This document shows, piece after piece, positions 48,989-60,893 of a stretch of DNA of 64,000 bases. How positions within the stretch are numbered: position 1 is the stretch's first letter; each line of letters starts with the position of its first letter. The notes below the pieces were generated by a model. The model ran no database searches, had not been told where the DNA came from, and saw only the letters and a program-made list of their open reading frames with translations. The stretch is from Aphis gossypii (lineage: Eukaryota > Arthropoda > Insecta > Hemiptera > Aphididae), in assembly GCF_020184175.1 (NCBI RefSeq), contig NC_065531.1:51915213-51979212 (forward strand). The letters are read 5' to 3'. The translations under genes and the position numbers were made by a program.

Positions 48989-49485
48989 TAATCTATTTGT
49001 GATAATCTCTTCCGGATTAATAAGCGCACAACATATTATTCCGGATTAATTTTATAGACATTTTCAGTTATTGGCGTATTGACAGACAATGGGACTACAG
49101 TCTACAGTAGTTGGTTTTTAGCGTTCAAAAACAAGTTTAAAAAGTATATATTACATAATATATTCTTTATATACAAGTCTTGAATTAAAATTGATTTTAT
49201 TGTCGTATTTGATAGTATTACGACTACAATGAAATGACTTTATATATATTATTATAACTGAATAATAGTAATGGAGTATATTACAAGCAGTGTTTTACAG
49301 CTATTATATTCGCTTTGTTTACGCCATATAGTTAACTTAATGAAAATTCAACGATGCGGTTTCCTTTAGATAAATAAATAATAATAATAAAAAAACAAAA
49401 CAAAAATGTGTGTGTTTATAAATTAAGAGAACAATAAAAATGAATGGTGAATTTAAAACCGACTTTTATTTATTTATTTTTTCGT
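48989..49485. other. AT-rich DNA with a small direct repeat
   Basis: TTCCGGATTAAT occurs twice, near 49010 and 49040, about 30 bases apart. The rest is A/T-rich and non-coding. Confidence 0.45.
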
Positions 49486-51707
49486 AAATCTTTTTTTCGT
49501 CCGTTCTCTGCCGCCGAAAAGCTCGATTTCCTCGTGCAGCGTTTGATGTATATGTATACATGTTTATTATTATTTTATTTTGAGCTCTTTTTTTTTTTTT
49601 TGTAACTCGGAAAAGCGATAAAATAAAAACGTTGATAATAGAACAACAGCGGTGCGTGTGTGCATATTAGGAGAGTGGATGAAGAGCAAGAGAGAAGGAG
49701 CAAAAAAAAAAAAAACGAAAAAACACATAAAAACTAGAGGCAGTAAACAAAAAAAAAAAAATAGCAGGCAACGTTTTGTTGGCACAATTTACGGCAAATA
49801 AAAACGAACGCATCCGGACTAAATGAAATAAACCAATACGACAAGCGATGTCCGGATGCGAATATAAAAGGGATGGAATTCACCCTCGGAGCCGGTGTTT
49901 TTTTCCGTGCTTTATTTATTTTATTTTATATTTTTATTTTACTTTTTATGACGAAACGAAACGAGACTGCGTTATACTATATTACTATTATAACTCGAAA
50001 ATCGCTGCACGCTCCCGCTATTTCGTTCGATCGAAAAAAATTAACGAAACAATGACCGCCGTTCGTATAGTGCGTACTTATATACATATATATTATGCAT
50101 GTTTGTATAATATAAAATAATATATGCGCGCGTGGGTGTATTATAATGCATGTTCGTCAGAACGACCGTATAACAATCATGATATTTATACGTTTTACAA
50201 TAATAATATCGTGATTTGTGACAAATGAAAATAAAAACTGCACGCGAGGGGAGGAAGGGCAATATTGCGTACAGTTGGTGTATGGAATGAGAATAGTCGA
50301 ATAGACAACAGATTGGGTTCCCTCTGCCCACGACGCCCCGTCAATAGGTTTCAAAATGTTATCGTCACGCCGTCACTGTGTATATACGGTCAATAAATAA
50401 TTGTGAATTTGTGTGTTCACCGGTGATTTGTGACCGGTCGGCGGTGGGACTTATGGTTTGTGATCGACCTCTAATTGCGTTATTTCCTATCACGCGGCCC
50501 CTCCGCGGCGAGTGAAAATAATAATAAAACAAAATACGAAATTGCTGTTGTATATATAATAGCAACTATATACGCCTATATATACTATATTATATACCTA
50601 TGTATTATTTACCTGCGGGTGGCGGCGGGAAATCAAAACAGCGTGCACGGCTCCTGGACAGGTAGACCACTACAAAAGTGACTGACAGGTGTAGAGCAAA
50701 GGGCTCCTCCTTTTTATTTTTTTATTCTCTGCGGTATATACACATAATATCGTTCGCCCTTTCTCACTATCCCCTACCCGACTCGCTCAAAAACCTATTT
50801 ATAAGTCGTTCATCGGTCATTATATTATTTACCTATCAATGTTATTGCTGGCTTCGACGAAAAAAATAAATATCAAGCTTTGTGCTTCGTTGTATTTATT
50901 TTCCACGCGATGTCATAAGCTCATAAACCATTATTATCTGACAACAAACGAGTTTTTTTTTCTTCAAATCATAAATACTAGAAACTAAAAAAAAAAATAA
51001 TCATAAATATTAACTATTAAGGCACATTTATAGTGTCGTTGATTGTTGGTACATAAAACATGTTACTCTATATAAGAGTAATATTTTATAGCTTATATCC
51101 AATACCTTATACTATATAAATATACGTTGGTTTGTTACACCGACATGGTATAAGTGTTACTTTATGCAGCGCGTAATATTTGCAAGTATTTATTTTTAAT
51201 AGATACACATATATAGGTAGCTAGTAAGTAGCAGTAAGTCCATTCAACAAAAAAAGTTTCTGACTTACACAGATTACGGTGAGGTACAAGTTATTTTATT
51301 ACTTATTTTTCGTATTCATCTCACTTTGTTGAACTTGTTTTGTCAAAGAATCTATAAATGTCGTTGTTTATTTCTCATTCTCACAGGCGAAATGTACATA
51401 ACCTATATAATAATATTGTATACAGAAAACACTTATATATCATAATACGACTTGTACAATACAAAACGATATTGTGTGTACACATACATATAAATGCATA
51501 CATTATACGTATAACTGAACTCCAAGCAATTGAAATTACAACTTACTCGAATGTATTCGCATAAATGACGTATGAAACGAAACGCTATTGATATCTCTGC
51601 CTCGGGCGGGCTGACGCTGCACATGCGTATTATATAAGTATATAAGTGTATGTATCGATGGATATATATACATGATATAGCTAGTAAGTGCATAAATCGT
51701 TTTAAAG
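49486..51707. promoter_or_regulatory. Long stretch of CpG-bearing patches and microsatellites, possible regulatory region
   Basis: CpG-bearing patches lie at 49495-49545, 49800-49905, 49960-50060, 50235-50345 and 50400-50520, with smaller ones to 50870. The patch at 50400-50520 has TGTTCACCGGTGATTTGTGA, CCGGTCGGCGGTGGGAC and CACGCGGCCCCTCCGCGGCG. Many overlapping frames on both strands are open but none shows a domain or consistent composition. A/T runs (for example near 49700 and 49750) break up the frames. Confidence 0.28.
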
Positions 51708-51738
51708 GTGTGTGTGTGTGTGTGTGTGTGTTTGTGTG
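51708..51738. repeat. (GT)n microsatellite
   Basis: About 11 GT units followed by TTTGTGTG. A second TGTG-rich segment follows at 51808-51830. The minus-strand open frame across them is translated repeat. Confidence 0.92.
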
Positions 51739-52271
51739 ATCAGTACATTTATAGTACATACATATGAGAAAGAAAACGGAGGATATATATAATGCGTGTA
51801 CTCGGAATGTGTGTGTTTGTGTGTATGTGAGAAAGACCCATTTTGTGTCGTTCGCAATAGTCAAATCGAGTTACGTTCGCCGACGACGGTGAGACGTCCA
51901 AATAAAAATCCTCGACTCTGTGCGCGCGCGGGGGCTTTTACGGGCCACTAAACAAAGTGCGTTTTTCGTGGCAAAAACTTTCCTTTTTTTCCTTTTCGCG
52001 TCGCCATCCTCTCGTCCCACCTCGTCACTACCACTTCCGCGTGTATATGCCGTGCCCCAAAACGTATATATATTATTATACGCACAAACACGCTGGCGTA
52101 TATGTAGGTACCTATGTATACTATGTAAAAGTTTATATATATATTCGCATACATAGGATACTACACACGAAGAAAATTGGATGTCGAGCGCGCGAGTTTG
52201 TCGAAAAATAAATCAATTGAAACGTTAAACCCGCCGAGGGCACCGTACGAGTGTAGGTAAAGGTACGCTAT
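51739..52271. other. Mixed non-coding DNA with CpG patches
   Basis: A CpG-bearing patch at 51848-52050 includes TGTGCGCGCGCGGGGGC near 51920. TA tracts follow. Overlapping frames (51920-52156, 51957-52211, minus 51948-52154) are mutually exclusive shadows without recognisable domains. Confidence 0.4.
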
Positions 52272-52720
52272 TTATATATAATGTACTTTGGACAAATTTG
52301 ACGAAGTGAAGTGAATGCCCGTAACGGTATATATAATATCGATCATTTTTTTCCATTTAAAACTTTTTTCGATTCGACCTACACCCACTCGTGAATTGCA
52401 TTGCTGCCCTTCGTGACCACTACACGCCAAGACCTCTCCGAAGTGAGGTACAATAATAATATCTTCTACAAGACGACTCGACTGAAAAGCTGATGCCACA
52501 ACATGCCCTTGCAGTTTATTTATCCACGGGACGTCTAATATTCGAGTTTCCATTGTTTATCGCCGCCGAATTTTCACTTTATCCCCTCATCTCACAACGC
52601 CCACGTACAAAACAAATGGAACCCAGCCGCATTTCTAATGGAAATTAAAACGATTCGTTAAACCCACGCCGGGTGGTGGCAATAAAAAGAACTTACCACT
52701 TAAGCAAATCTCGTTTTTCT
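52272..52720. promoter_or_regulatory. Complex block, candidate conserved regulatory element or weak minus-strand frame
   Basis: The least AT-biased non-CpG stretch in this part. The minus frame 52272-52553 (93 codons, starting METRILDVPWINKLQG) has fairly protein-like composition up to residue 70 but matches no family I know and ends in AT-driven sequence. On the plus strand the same DNA holds TTCCATTGTTTATCGCC near 52549 (Sox/forkhead-like), TCTAATGGAAATTAAAACG near 52636 and GGTGGCAATAAAAAG near 52674. I lean to non-coding regulatory DNA. Alignment between aphid species, looking for codon-phase substitution, would separate the two readings. Confidence 0.3.
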
Positions 52721-53727
52721 TCTATTTTTTTTTTTTATTTTTTTTTCAACTGCCAGTTTTATTTTATAAAAGAAAACGTCCCTTTTTCCATTTTAGTTTG
52801 ATCAATTGTGTAAAACAATTGACTTCAAAGACCTATAAACTTCGTATGTACGTCGTTCCCCGGGGAAAACGTCCGCAAAATCGGTGGTTTGATATATATA
52901 TATATATTATTCTTTTTTAACATTATTGTTACATTGTACCTCTACCTATTACATAAAATATAAATTTGGACAACCGAATAAAATGGAATTTCGTGACTTC
53001 CTCCAAGTGAGTATAAGTACCTATAATATAATATAGAATAAAATATTGTCCATTTTATCAATATTTATGTAGGTACATTTTGGCATGTTTACAAATGAAA
53101 TTAATCAGTTTCTAGGGATGTTATATTTGTAAATTATTGTTTTATTATTATTTAATCTATTAAATAATTAACCATAAAAGTAGGTATTTACTATTTTAGG
53201 AGAAAAACTATTATACCTAATGGCTAACCAAAAGTCATAAATCTTTATCATTATATATGTATATGTAAGAACAGGACTTTTTTACTTACCGAGTTTCTGG
53301 CAATACTATAGAATTTTTCACAGGGTTGTTTCCAATACCTCCTCGAGTCGCTCATTTTTTTATTTGAGGTTATAGGAGGGCAGAGAACGTATTATATTCA
53401 AATGCTATGGTTATTCGGCAAGTTATTTTACGGTTTTTTTTTCACAAAGTTATTAAATTTTAAAATATTAGTTTATATTATATAAATAATTGTATTTCAA
53501 ATCAAAACTGCGCATGAGTAGAATTCAGTTTGTAATATAAAAAAGTTTAGTGAAATTATACGTTACACGTATCAAGAGAGAAAAGGGATTTCTTGGTACG
53601 CATTTTCCATTCATACGCATATTTGTGACATACTTCATATTATTATAGTGTCTATAACAATATTATTTACACAGATACCTACACAAATTAAGTGGTCACT
53701 AATTTAAAGTAATTGTATCGCTCGCAG
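52721..53727. other. AT-rich non-coding DNA, no gene seen
   Basis: It opens with T-rich runs at 52727-52750, then A/T-rich sequence. A small CpG patch lies near 52855-52890. No gene evidence. Confidence 0.5.
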
Positions 53728-53730
53728 TTA

Positions 53731-53873
53731 AGCCGGGTTCACAGATATACACCACCTGTCATGTAGTGTACAAAAGTTGAGCTGCCGTCATATCATGGTT
53801 AGTGATTACAATCACGATACGAACAATAGGGTAGGTACACGAAACGACAAATAAGGTAGCTGTGAATCGGGCT
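53731..53873. mobile_element. PIF/Harbinger-like MITE with 14-bp TIRs and TTA target duplication
   Basis: The left end AGCCGGGTTCACAG and the reverse-complemented right end AGCCCGATTCACAG agree at 12 of 14 positions. The element is flanked on both sides by TTA (53728-53730 and 53874-53876), the three-base duplication typical of PIF/Harbinger. GGTTCACA-type termini are also common in that superfamily. At 143 bp it has no coding capacity and would depend on a transposase made elsewhere. Confidence 0.75.
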
Positions 53874-53876
53874 TTA

Positions 53877-54780
53877 CGCCGTTCGGCTTAAACCACGATC
53901 GAAATAGTGCATTATTACGCTAAAAAATGTATCGAACAAATTATATTTAATACTACTTGCACCGCACGCACTTACAACCGAATTATTCACAACAGCAAAA
54001 TATATAGTGGCCATAATTATCATTATTATTATTATTTTCTGTCAAGGGTTGAATACTGTTGCAATACAATACAATCAAACCGATAACGAAAAATTATTAT
54101 TAATAATAATAATCATAAAAGCCGTAACCGTAGTGCCGCCGCGACAACGCGGGCGTTTCAAAAAGCTAATTGTGCCGTGAGAAAAACGTCAGTTGCGATT
54201 CGTTTTTTTCTTCTCTCATTTACAACCAAAGCTTTTCATTTACGGAACGATTTTTCTCCACTCTCACTATACCTTCCCACCAACACACTAACACATGCGC
54301 GCGCGCGCGCCCGCGTAATTATTATTTCTTTATATACACCTCACACCTCGCGCCGCCGCCACTACGTCAAACGCCACACCACAGTCGGCTTTTTTCATAT
54401 TTATTATTATTATTATTATCGTTATCGTTATTATTTTTCTTTTCCATTCTGTCATTGTTATTAACGAAATTATCCGGACGATTTGATAATAGACTTCGGC
54501 AACGAGTCGCCTGACAAACCGCATTTAATGAACCCGAAGTTCATTGTATTGCCGGCGCGACCGTCGCCTAATCATCGCCTACCGGATCGGCACCCATTGT
54601 GCCGCGGACGCGTTATTAATGATCACTGCCGATGGTAAACATTCGTTTTGTGAGCCCTTAAAACGCATTTACACGTCGAAAGGAAATGTTCTATGTACAG
54701 TTGGCGGCGGCTCAGTACAGGAGGGAGCGGTTGAAAAAAAAAATAATAATAAAGTACTGCGAAAATAAATTTAATTAAAC
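53877..54780. promoter_or_regulatory. CpG-rich block with (CG)n and (ATT)n tracts, possible promoter or enhancer
   Basis: It includes GTGCCGCCGCGACAACGCGG near 54133, an alternating GC tract at 54297-54311, CTCGCGCCGCCGCCAC near 54347, an (ATT)n/(CGTTAT)n tract at 54395-54435, and the repeat-free 54530-54725 with TGCCGGCGCGACCGTCGCC and GCGTTATTAATGATCACTGC. Overlapping plus frames at 54170-54514 and 54177-54464 are Ser/Leu/Tyr runs produced by the microsatellites. Promoter or enhancer function is inferred from CpG density only. Confidence 0.32.
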
Positions 54781-57700
54781 CGTAATCACAATCGTATATA
54801 AAAGCCATACGCCTGCCACCAGAGAAATGTGTAAAAGTACCCGGGGTACCTATATATATAGTAAATACATAGTATAAAATATTACAAAAACATTTAAAAC
54901 AACGTTAATGTACACGTGAATTTAACATTAAATAGTAAAGTATACATACATCGTAAATGCTCCCGAAATGTTGCTTTTATACGTATTTTATCAAATGCTT
55001 GCCATTTTGTTAGTTATTCAACATGCACCTTAAATTAAGTCTAACGACACCAACATCATCACAATATTTTTTTATAAGTTATAATTTTATTTTTAAAAAA
55101 TAATGCAAAAAACAATGACGTCCTTATAATATATTTGATGTAGATATAATACGTATAATTATACTAACATACCTAAATTATACGTTATCGTCAATGTCGT
55201 AAATTCAGGCAATGATGATATTGATTAGTCAATTCATGAAATGCCTGAATGGGTTAGTCATAATCTAAAATACACACACATTTATGACATTGACTTAATA
55301 AATCAGGCGATTTATAATTTGATAAATTGGCCAGTCACAATAACATTTTTGATTGTCTTATAGTAAATGATAGGTATATTTTATGATTTTAACACATTCA
55401 AGTTTGTGAAATAATTTGTTTGAAAATATAAATTAAGTACTTATGTAGTACGAAACTATGAACATAATTGATAATTATGAAAGTTGAACACTAAAAAGTT
55501 AAAGAGTTAATTTTTAAAAAAATATATAACTATAGTTATAATTAATTTTCTCTTCAACACTTAGCTATTTAAAAAATCCGTAGTATAATAATTATTAATA
55601 AAAAATAATTTTTCATATTAAATTTAAACTTTTAGAGTTAAATATAATGTCTGTGATAACTGTTAATTATTAAGTATTAATCTATATATATAGATCACGG
55701 ATTTTTATGCAATTTTATATTTTCAACAGTGGCACTGCAGAACAAAATTCAAAACAAATAAATGTACTTGTCGATTTGATAAGTGTTTTATACATCAAAG
55801 TACTACGCAAAAATAAGTGATTTTCACACATCAGGTAATCTCTATAAAAGTATTGCATAGTAATAAAATTAGATTTCGCCATATTATATCGTTATCTCTA
55901 AATAAAAGATATTATTACTTTATCATAACTTTGATATTTTTTTATTTACTAAATTGTCATTTATTACATAGACTTAGACAATAATGATAATGCCTGTCCA
56001 ATAAAGCTTTTTTTTAGATTTATTATTACTTTACAGTTCAATAAAATTATGTGTTTAATAAAAAAAGAAGTGATATTAAAAAGTTACTAATATAAGTGGC
56101 TAATATAGTTTTCAAAAGTGATCCATAACTTGAGTTAAGTTGGAAACCACTACTATACTATATTATATTATTATAAAGGAATTATTGGAGTATATTTTGT
56201 ATTGAATATGATAGGGTGAAAGACATAAGTTACCTAAACGTATATGACGTTTTATGCTTATTGATAATAGCATAAAAGGCAATGATATATATATATGTAT
56301 CGGTATAAAGCCATAAAGGTAAACATAAATGAGTATAGTTCCGATCAAGGTATGCACTTTGATTTTTTTTTTTTGTATACATTTATCTTAATAAAATTTA
56401 GAAAAAACTAAATAAAATTGACATTAATCCATGTTATAATATTCTAAAAAAAACAAAATGTTGTCAACATTTAAATAAAATAAAATAAATATATGAATAA
56501 CTATTATTGTAATTATAACTTTATTTTATTATTCTATACTAAGAAGATGTAAAATTAAGTCACTGATTTATTCGTTGCACATGTCGATATTTTCATTATT
56601 TACATATATAAATAGAAATCCCGAATGCATACTTTTTTAAATTATTAATCCCGAATATTACAAAATTAATTGCTGTTCAATTAAATATTTATATATTATA
56701 GTACCTACGTATAATAAAGATAAAACATTTTTACGTGATTCTTATCGCGATGATCATTATTATATATTTTTTTTTACCTATTTCTTTCACACATCAAATT
56801 ACATTGCTTCTTTAACAGAGGTGAAACAATACAGAATATATTTTCCGCTGCGTAATAAGACGTTTATAATGTTTATATTATTATGATTATATTTACTGAA
56901 ACGTTAACCAACTAGGTGTATGACTATACATTATATACGATACCTATATTATAATAATATATCGTAACATTCGTTACGAAAATACGTAACATCATTATAA
57001 TATGTTGTAATATGAAATAGATACATACATTTCGTGGATGAGCTATATTTTTATTATTATTTTTTAATTAGTAACCACCTTTGTAACAGTCTCGTATTGA
57101 GACCGATTTGTAAAGAGGGAGGACATAATAATACATATTATTATATTATTTATACTAAAAAACAGACAAAATAGATCATGTGAACTGTAAAGATGAACAA
57201 TTTAATTAACCAATTCTAATATACCGGTTTCGCCTAAACAAAAATAAAAACAAAATAAAACATAAAACTGTAAAACAAAATATGCGTATTTTTTTTTTAA
57301 TTATAATTTTATTTATGTTTTATCTGCATTATAATTTTAATATAACTATTGTTAATTTAAAAATAATATTATCTACGGTGGAAAAATTGATTTTTACTAA
57401 TATGCATATTGAGCAACTATCATAATAATTTTGGAAAACTGCAATGTTTGTCACTATAATTTTTGAATTCATCGTTCGTCTTTTTACATAATGTTCTAAA
57501 AAGTATGGGTATAATAACTAATTATCATTATGTAGACAGTTGACGCTAATATAATATATTTTAGTTTGTAAATAATAATATATAATTATAAATACGTAAT
57601 CACAATCCGAAACACATTTGTCGTTTTATTCATTTAAGTGCTTCAAATATTTGTTAATTTGTTTTATTGCTGTTCAGTTTATTTTTGTAATCTTCGTCTT

Positions 57701-57869
57701 TTCTATTTTTCTACCATCTATTCATTAAATGTACAATATGTCAATATATTCGTTTTAATTCTTTTATGTTCATTTTATCGATATTTCAAAGTATATAAAG
57801 TATAAACATAATACGTTCGTTTAGATTTCTAAACTTTAGAATATTGTCGTTCATCATGTCAACTATATA
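54781..57869. other. AT-rich desert, no gene seen
   Basis: About 3 kb of A/T-dominated DNA. A locally repeated theme (AATTCAGGCAATGATG, AATGCCTGAATGGG, AATCAGGCGATTTATAA) occurs at 55203-55320. These words partly complement one another and may form a weak secondary structure. No gene or transposon was recognised. Confidence 0.5.
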
Positions 57870-57877
57870 TCTTTGTA

Positions 57878-58132
57878 AAGTGGCGTAGGTACAAATACCC
57901 CCCTCCCCCATTCAATCAAATTCCAATTAGTAAATAAATAATCATAAGAAGAAAAAATTAACGTATGGGCTAAGTAGGTACCTACTACAAATGACAAAAA
58001 GAATTTTTTGGTTAAGCACTAAAAATGTATTTTATTAATATAATATTATACTTTATTTGTTTTTCTCTTCAATCTATTACTATTAGTTTAAAGTCCAAAC
58101 CCTCCCCATTAATATCTATACTTACGTCCCTA
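57878..58132. mobile_element. Non-autonomous hAT element (MITE) with 8-bp target duplication
   Basis: The left end AAGTGGCGTAGGTAC and the reverse-complemented right end TAGGGACGTAAGTAT are decayed versions of CAGTGGCGTA-type hAT termini (about 10 of 15 positions agree). Subterminal C-runs (CCCCCCTCCCCC near 57898; CCCTCCCC near 58100) fit the group. Flanks are TCTTTGTA (57870-57877) and TCGTTGTA (58133-58140), an 8-bp duplication with one mismatch. There is no coding inside. Confidence 0.72.
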
Positions 58133-58140
58133 TCGTTGTA

Positions 58141-59020
58141 AATAGGTTGACATTAAAATAGTCAATCAACACAATCAAAATTACATCTTTACTAGTCCTA
58201 CTGATAACTGTGAACATAAATACACAATGTAAGTGCTCATAATAACGTAATATACTAATAATTATAGTACTCGTAATATAGTGTACCTGTAGATGTATAA
58301 TGAGCATTAAATATAATTATATTAGGCATAGTTAATATATTTTATAGTTTTCGCGATTAGTCTTACAGGACCTCGCGCAGTCAACTTAATTTTTATTTTG
58401 CGGAAATAATTTTCTTTATCAGATTATATTATTTTACTTTGTATAACGTGTTGTCAATCGTGAATTAATATATATACATACACGTACACACGTACACCCA
58501 ACGGTGGAGCTTATTATTGCATTAACGTCGTCGCCTTTATTTATTATTATTATGATGTATATACACAGATCGTGGTTAAGGAATATGCGTATATTGTATA
58601 CTCAATCAACGGTGGCGTGTAATTAAAACATCCTTTTGTGGAGTTTCAGATGTCCTATTATACTTTTATTATTATATTCGTATTATATATACACGCCCGC
58701 ACACAACTACGCATATCACTGTATGCAGCGCCACTGTGTCAGTTAAGTTAGTTATAGAATATATATCATATACATATATATATATAAGTATACACTATAG
58801 ATATATATAGATGCGTATAATACGTAAATAAGCGACTGCAGGTCGCAGGTGAAATGTTCGACGAGTGGGTAACGCAGCTATAGTAGAGGGAATCGTCTAG
58901 GCGCGCGTGCACTGATTGCCACTGATTGCCACACCACCGTCGCTACACCACCGCCGTCGTGTACTTTGTCAACTGCAATACCGCTGTATAATGACTAGCG
59001 CAGAACACGAATTTATACGT
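58141..59020. other. AT-rich DNA followed by CpG-bearing patches, no gene seen
   Basis: The first 300 bases are AT-rich. Patches with CpGs appear at 58470-58540, 58595-58660 and 58840-58990, the last with a 10-base tandem duplication (CACTGATTGC twice, near 58908-58927) and CACCGTCGCTACACCACCGC. No frame or RNA gene is supported. Confidence 0.42.
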
Positions 59021-59729
59021 CTAATTATTAAGCTTTACAGTGTATAACATCATTATTACACTCCACTCCTTGGCTGTCTTATATTCAGTCGAAATAATAA
59101 AAACTTTTTCGTGTCTATTTCTGTGTAGAATATATACTATGATATTATAATGTCCACCCTCTTTTTTCTTTAGTAACAAAATTATCCAAATTAAAATTTT
59201 TGAAATTTTATAAGTATATTTAACAAACTTATAGGTACATTCAAACTGTGAAATATCTTTATACCATTTAAATAGGACTGATATCAATTTATCATAATCT
59301 GAAATTCAAACGTGAAACTTTTGACTTATTTAACTTAGTGTATTTAAAGAAATAAGTCCACAGTAACATGTTGAAAGATTTAAGAGATAGATGATTTGAA
59401 AAATTTTAGTAATTAATCTATAAATATTTTTTTTTTATTTATAAGAACTTAAGTCTAGTATGTAGGAGTCTAAAAAGTATTAAATTAAAATGGCTGTCTT
59501 TTATTTGAATGAATTAAAAAATGTGTACTGTTACAAAAAACACTTAAAAACTTAAATTGTATATCATATAAAAATCCAAAGGTTTAAAACTATAGTTATT
59601 AATTAATATACTCAAAAAGTATTCAATAACTTAGAAACTTAATAAATGAATGTATTGGTTGAAAAAAGTATAAATTTAGATATTTTTAAGAGATTAATTA
59701 TTAGATATATGTACAGATTATCTATATAG
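59021..59729. other. AT-rich non-coding DNA, no gene seen
   Basis: A/T-rich. The minus frame at 59021-59287 is Lys/Ile/Tyr-rich without a recognisable domain. Confidence 0.5.
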
Positions 59730-60893
59730 TCTATACTATAAAAGTAAGTCCCGATATTTTCTCACGCATATAAATTCGCACCCTTCAACGTAACTTTATC
59801 AAATTTTTTACTATTATACCTGACATTTTGCTGGAGGTTTTATAATAACACTTTTGTTAGGGAACTTGTCTAAAATTTTGACATTTTCAAATTTTTACAG
59901 AAATATATTATTAATATCTAATCAGTGATTACTATTAGTAATCACTATTACACACCACCAAATAGTGTGTTTAGATACAAAAAAATCTGAAAATGTCAAG
60001 TTAAAGTGGTACTAAAACCTTAGCAAACTGTCAAGTATAACAGTAAAACATTTGGTGACGATACGTTGAACAGTGTGGATTTGAATGCGTGATAAAAAAA
60101 AAATTGGGACTTGCTTTAAGCGTTTATAGTAGGTATCGATAAAAACAAAACATGTCTACGTGTTCCTATAGTCTAGCAATATATGTATATTTATATAATT
60201 TATTTCGAAAAAGGAACATAATAAATTACACAAAATAAGTTGTTTTGAGTAACTTATTAATTTGAATTTCGACGTATATGTATTATACTATTGTATAGGT
60301 ATTATAATATTATATTAAAATAATTGCTTAGTATTAAATTTCTTATAGTTAAGCAATCACCCATGACCCACCTCAGAAGGTGTATGTAGAATCGGCGATG
60401 AATCAATTATTATTGCAGTCGACGTATATGAGGTGTTACAACGGATCGATGCTGGAATGGTATTGCGGGTTTTGAAGTATATAGATCACTGCATTCTGAC
60501 TTCGACTGACGTACTTAATTTTGATCCTCGAGTAGTTGAGATATATTAAAACGCATCCAATAATAATAACCAATAGAAAAGTAGTATAGTAAGTCAGTAA
60601 CGCGCTGATTGGCTGTATAATGCGAAACCCCTCAGATGCTATTCCCAATGTTTTTGTTTAAAATCATAATTATTATTATTCATTTAACAAAATTATAATA
60701 TTATTATATAATATATTTGTTGGGTGTAAGAATAATGATATTAAAATTGTTTTTATTATCTATAAGCATATTTATAAAAATGTATACACTTTATAGCATT
60801 TTATTATCGAAATAACTACATAAAAGGCAAAGAAAGAGCCCCAAAATTTACTAACAATTATTCACGGGGGTGGAGCACGCTGGCGACAGCTAG
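59730..60893 (+). mobile_element. Helitron-like element, copy 3, complete (about 1.16 kb)
   Basis: The 5' end is TCTATACTATAAAAGTAAG. The 3' end is TGGCGACAGCTAG at 60893, followed by T, which matches the TC...CTAG|T rule for Helitrons. Just before the end, GCTG-GCGA-CAGC makes a 4-bp hairpin that overlaps the CTAG. Positions 59730-60140 form the family foldback, interrupted by an extra 23-base palindrome (AGTGATTACTATTAGTAATC and three more bases) near 59934-59956. From 60140 to 60860 it aligns with copy 2. It has no RepHel coding, so it is non-autonomous. The base before the 5' end is G rather than A, a small departure from the rule. Confidence 0.75.

Noticed and set aside
51433..51864. 143-codon minus-strand open frame, the longest in the window
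   Set aside because: Much of it is translated TG/CA microsatellite and TA-rich DNA, with no domain.
54170..54514. Overlapping Ser/Leu-rich and Tyr-rich plus-strand frames
   Set aside because: Produced by the ATT and GC microsatellites in different frames; no domain.
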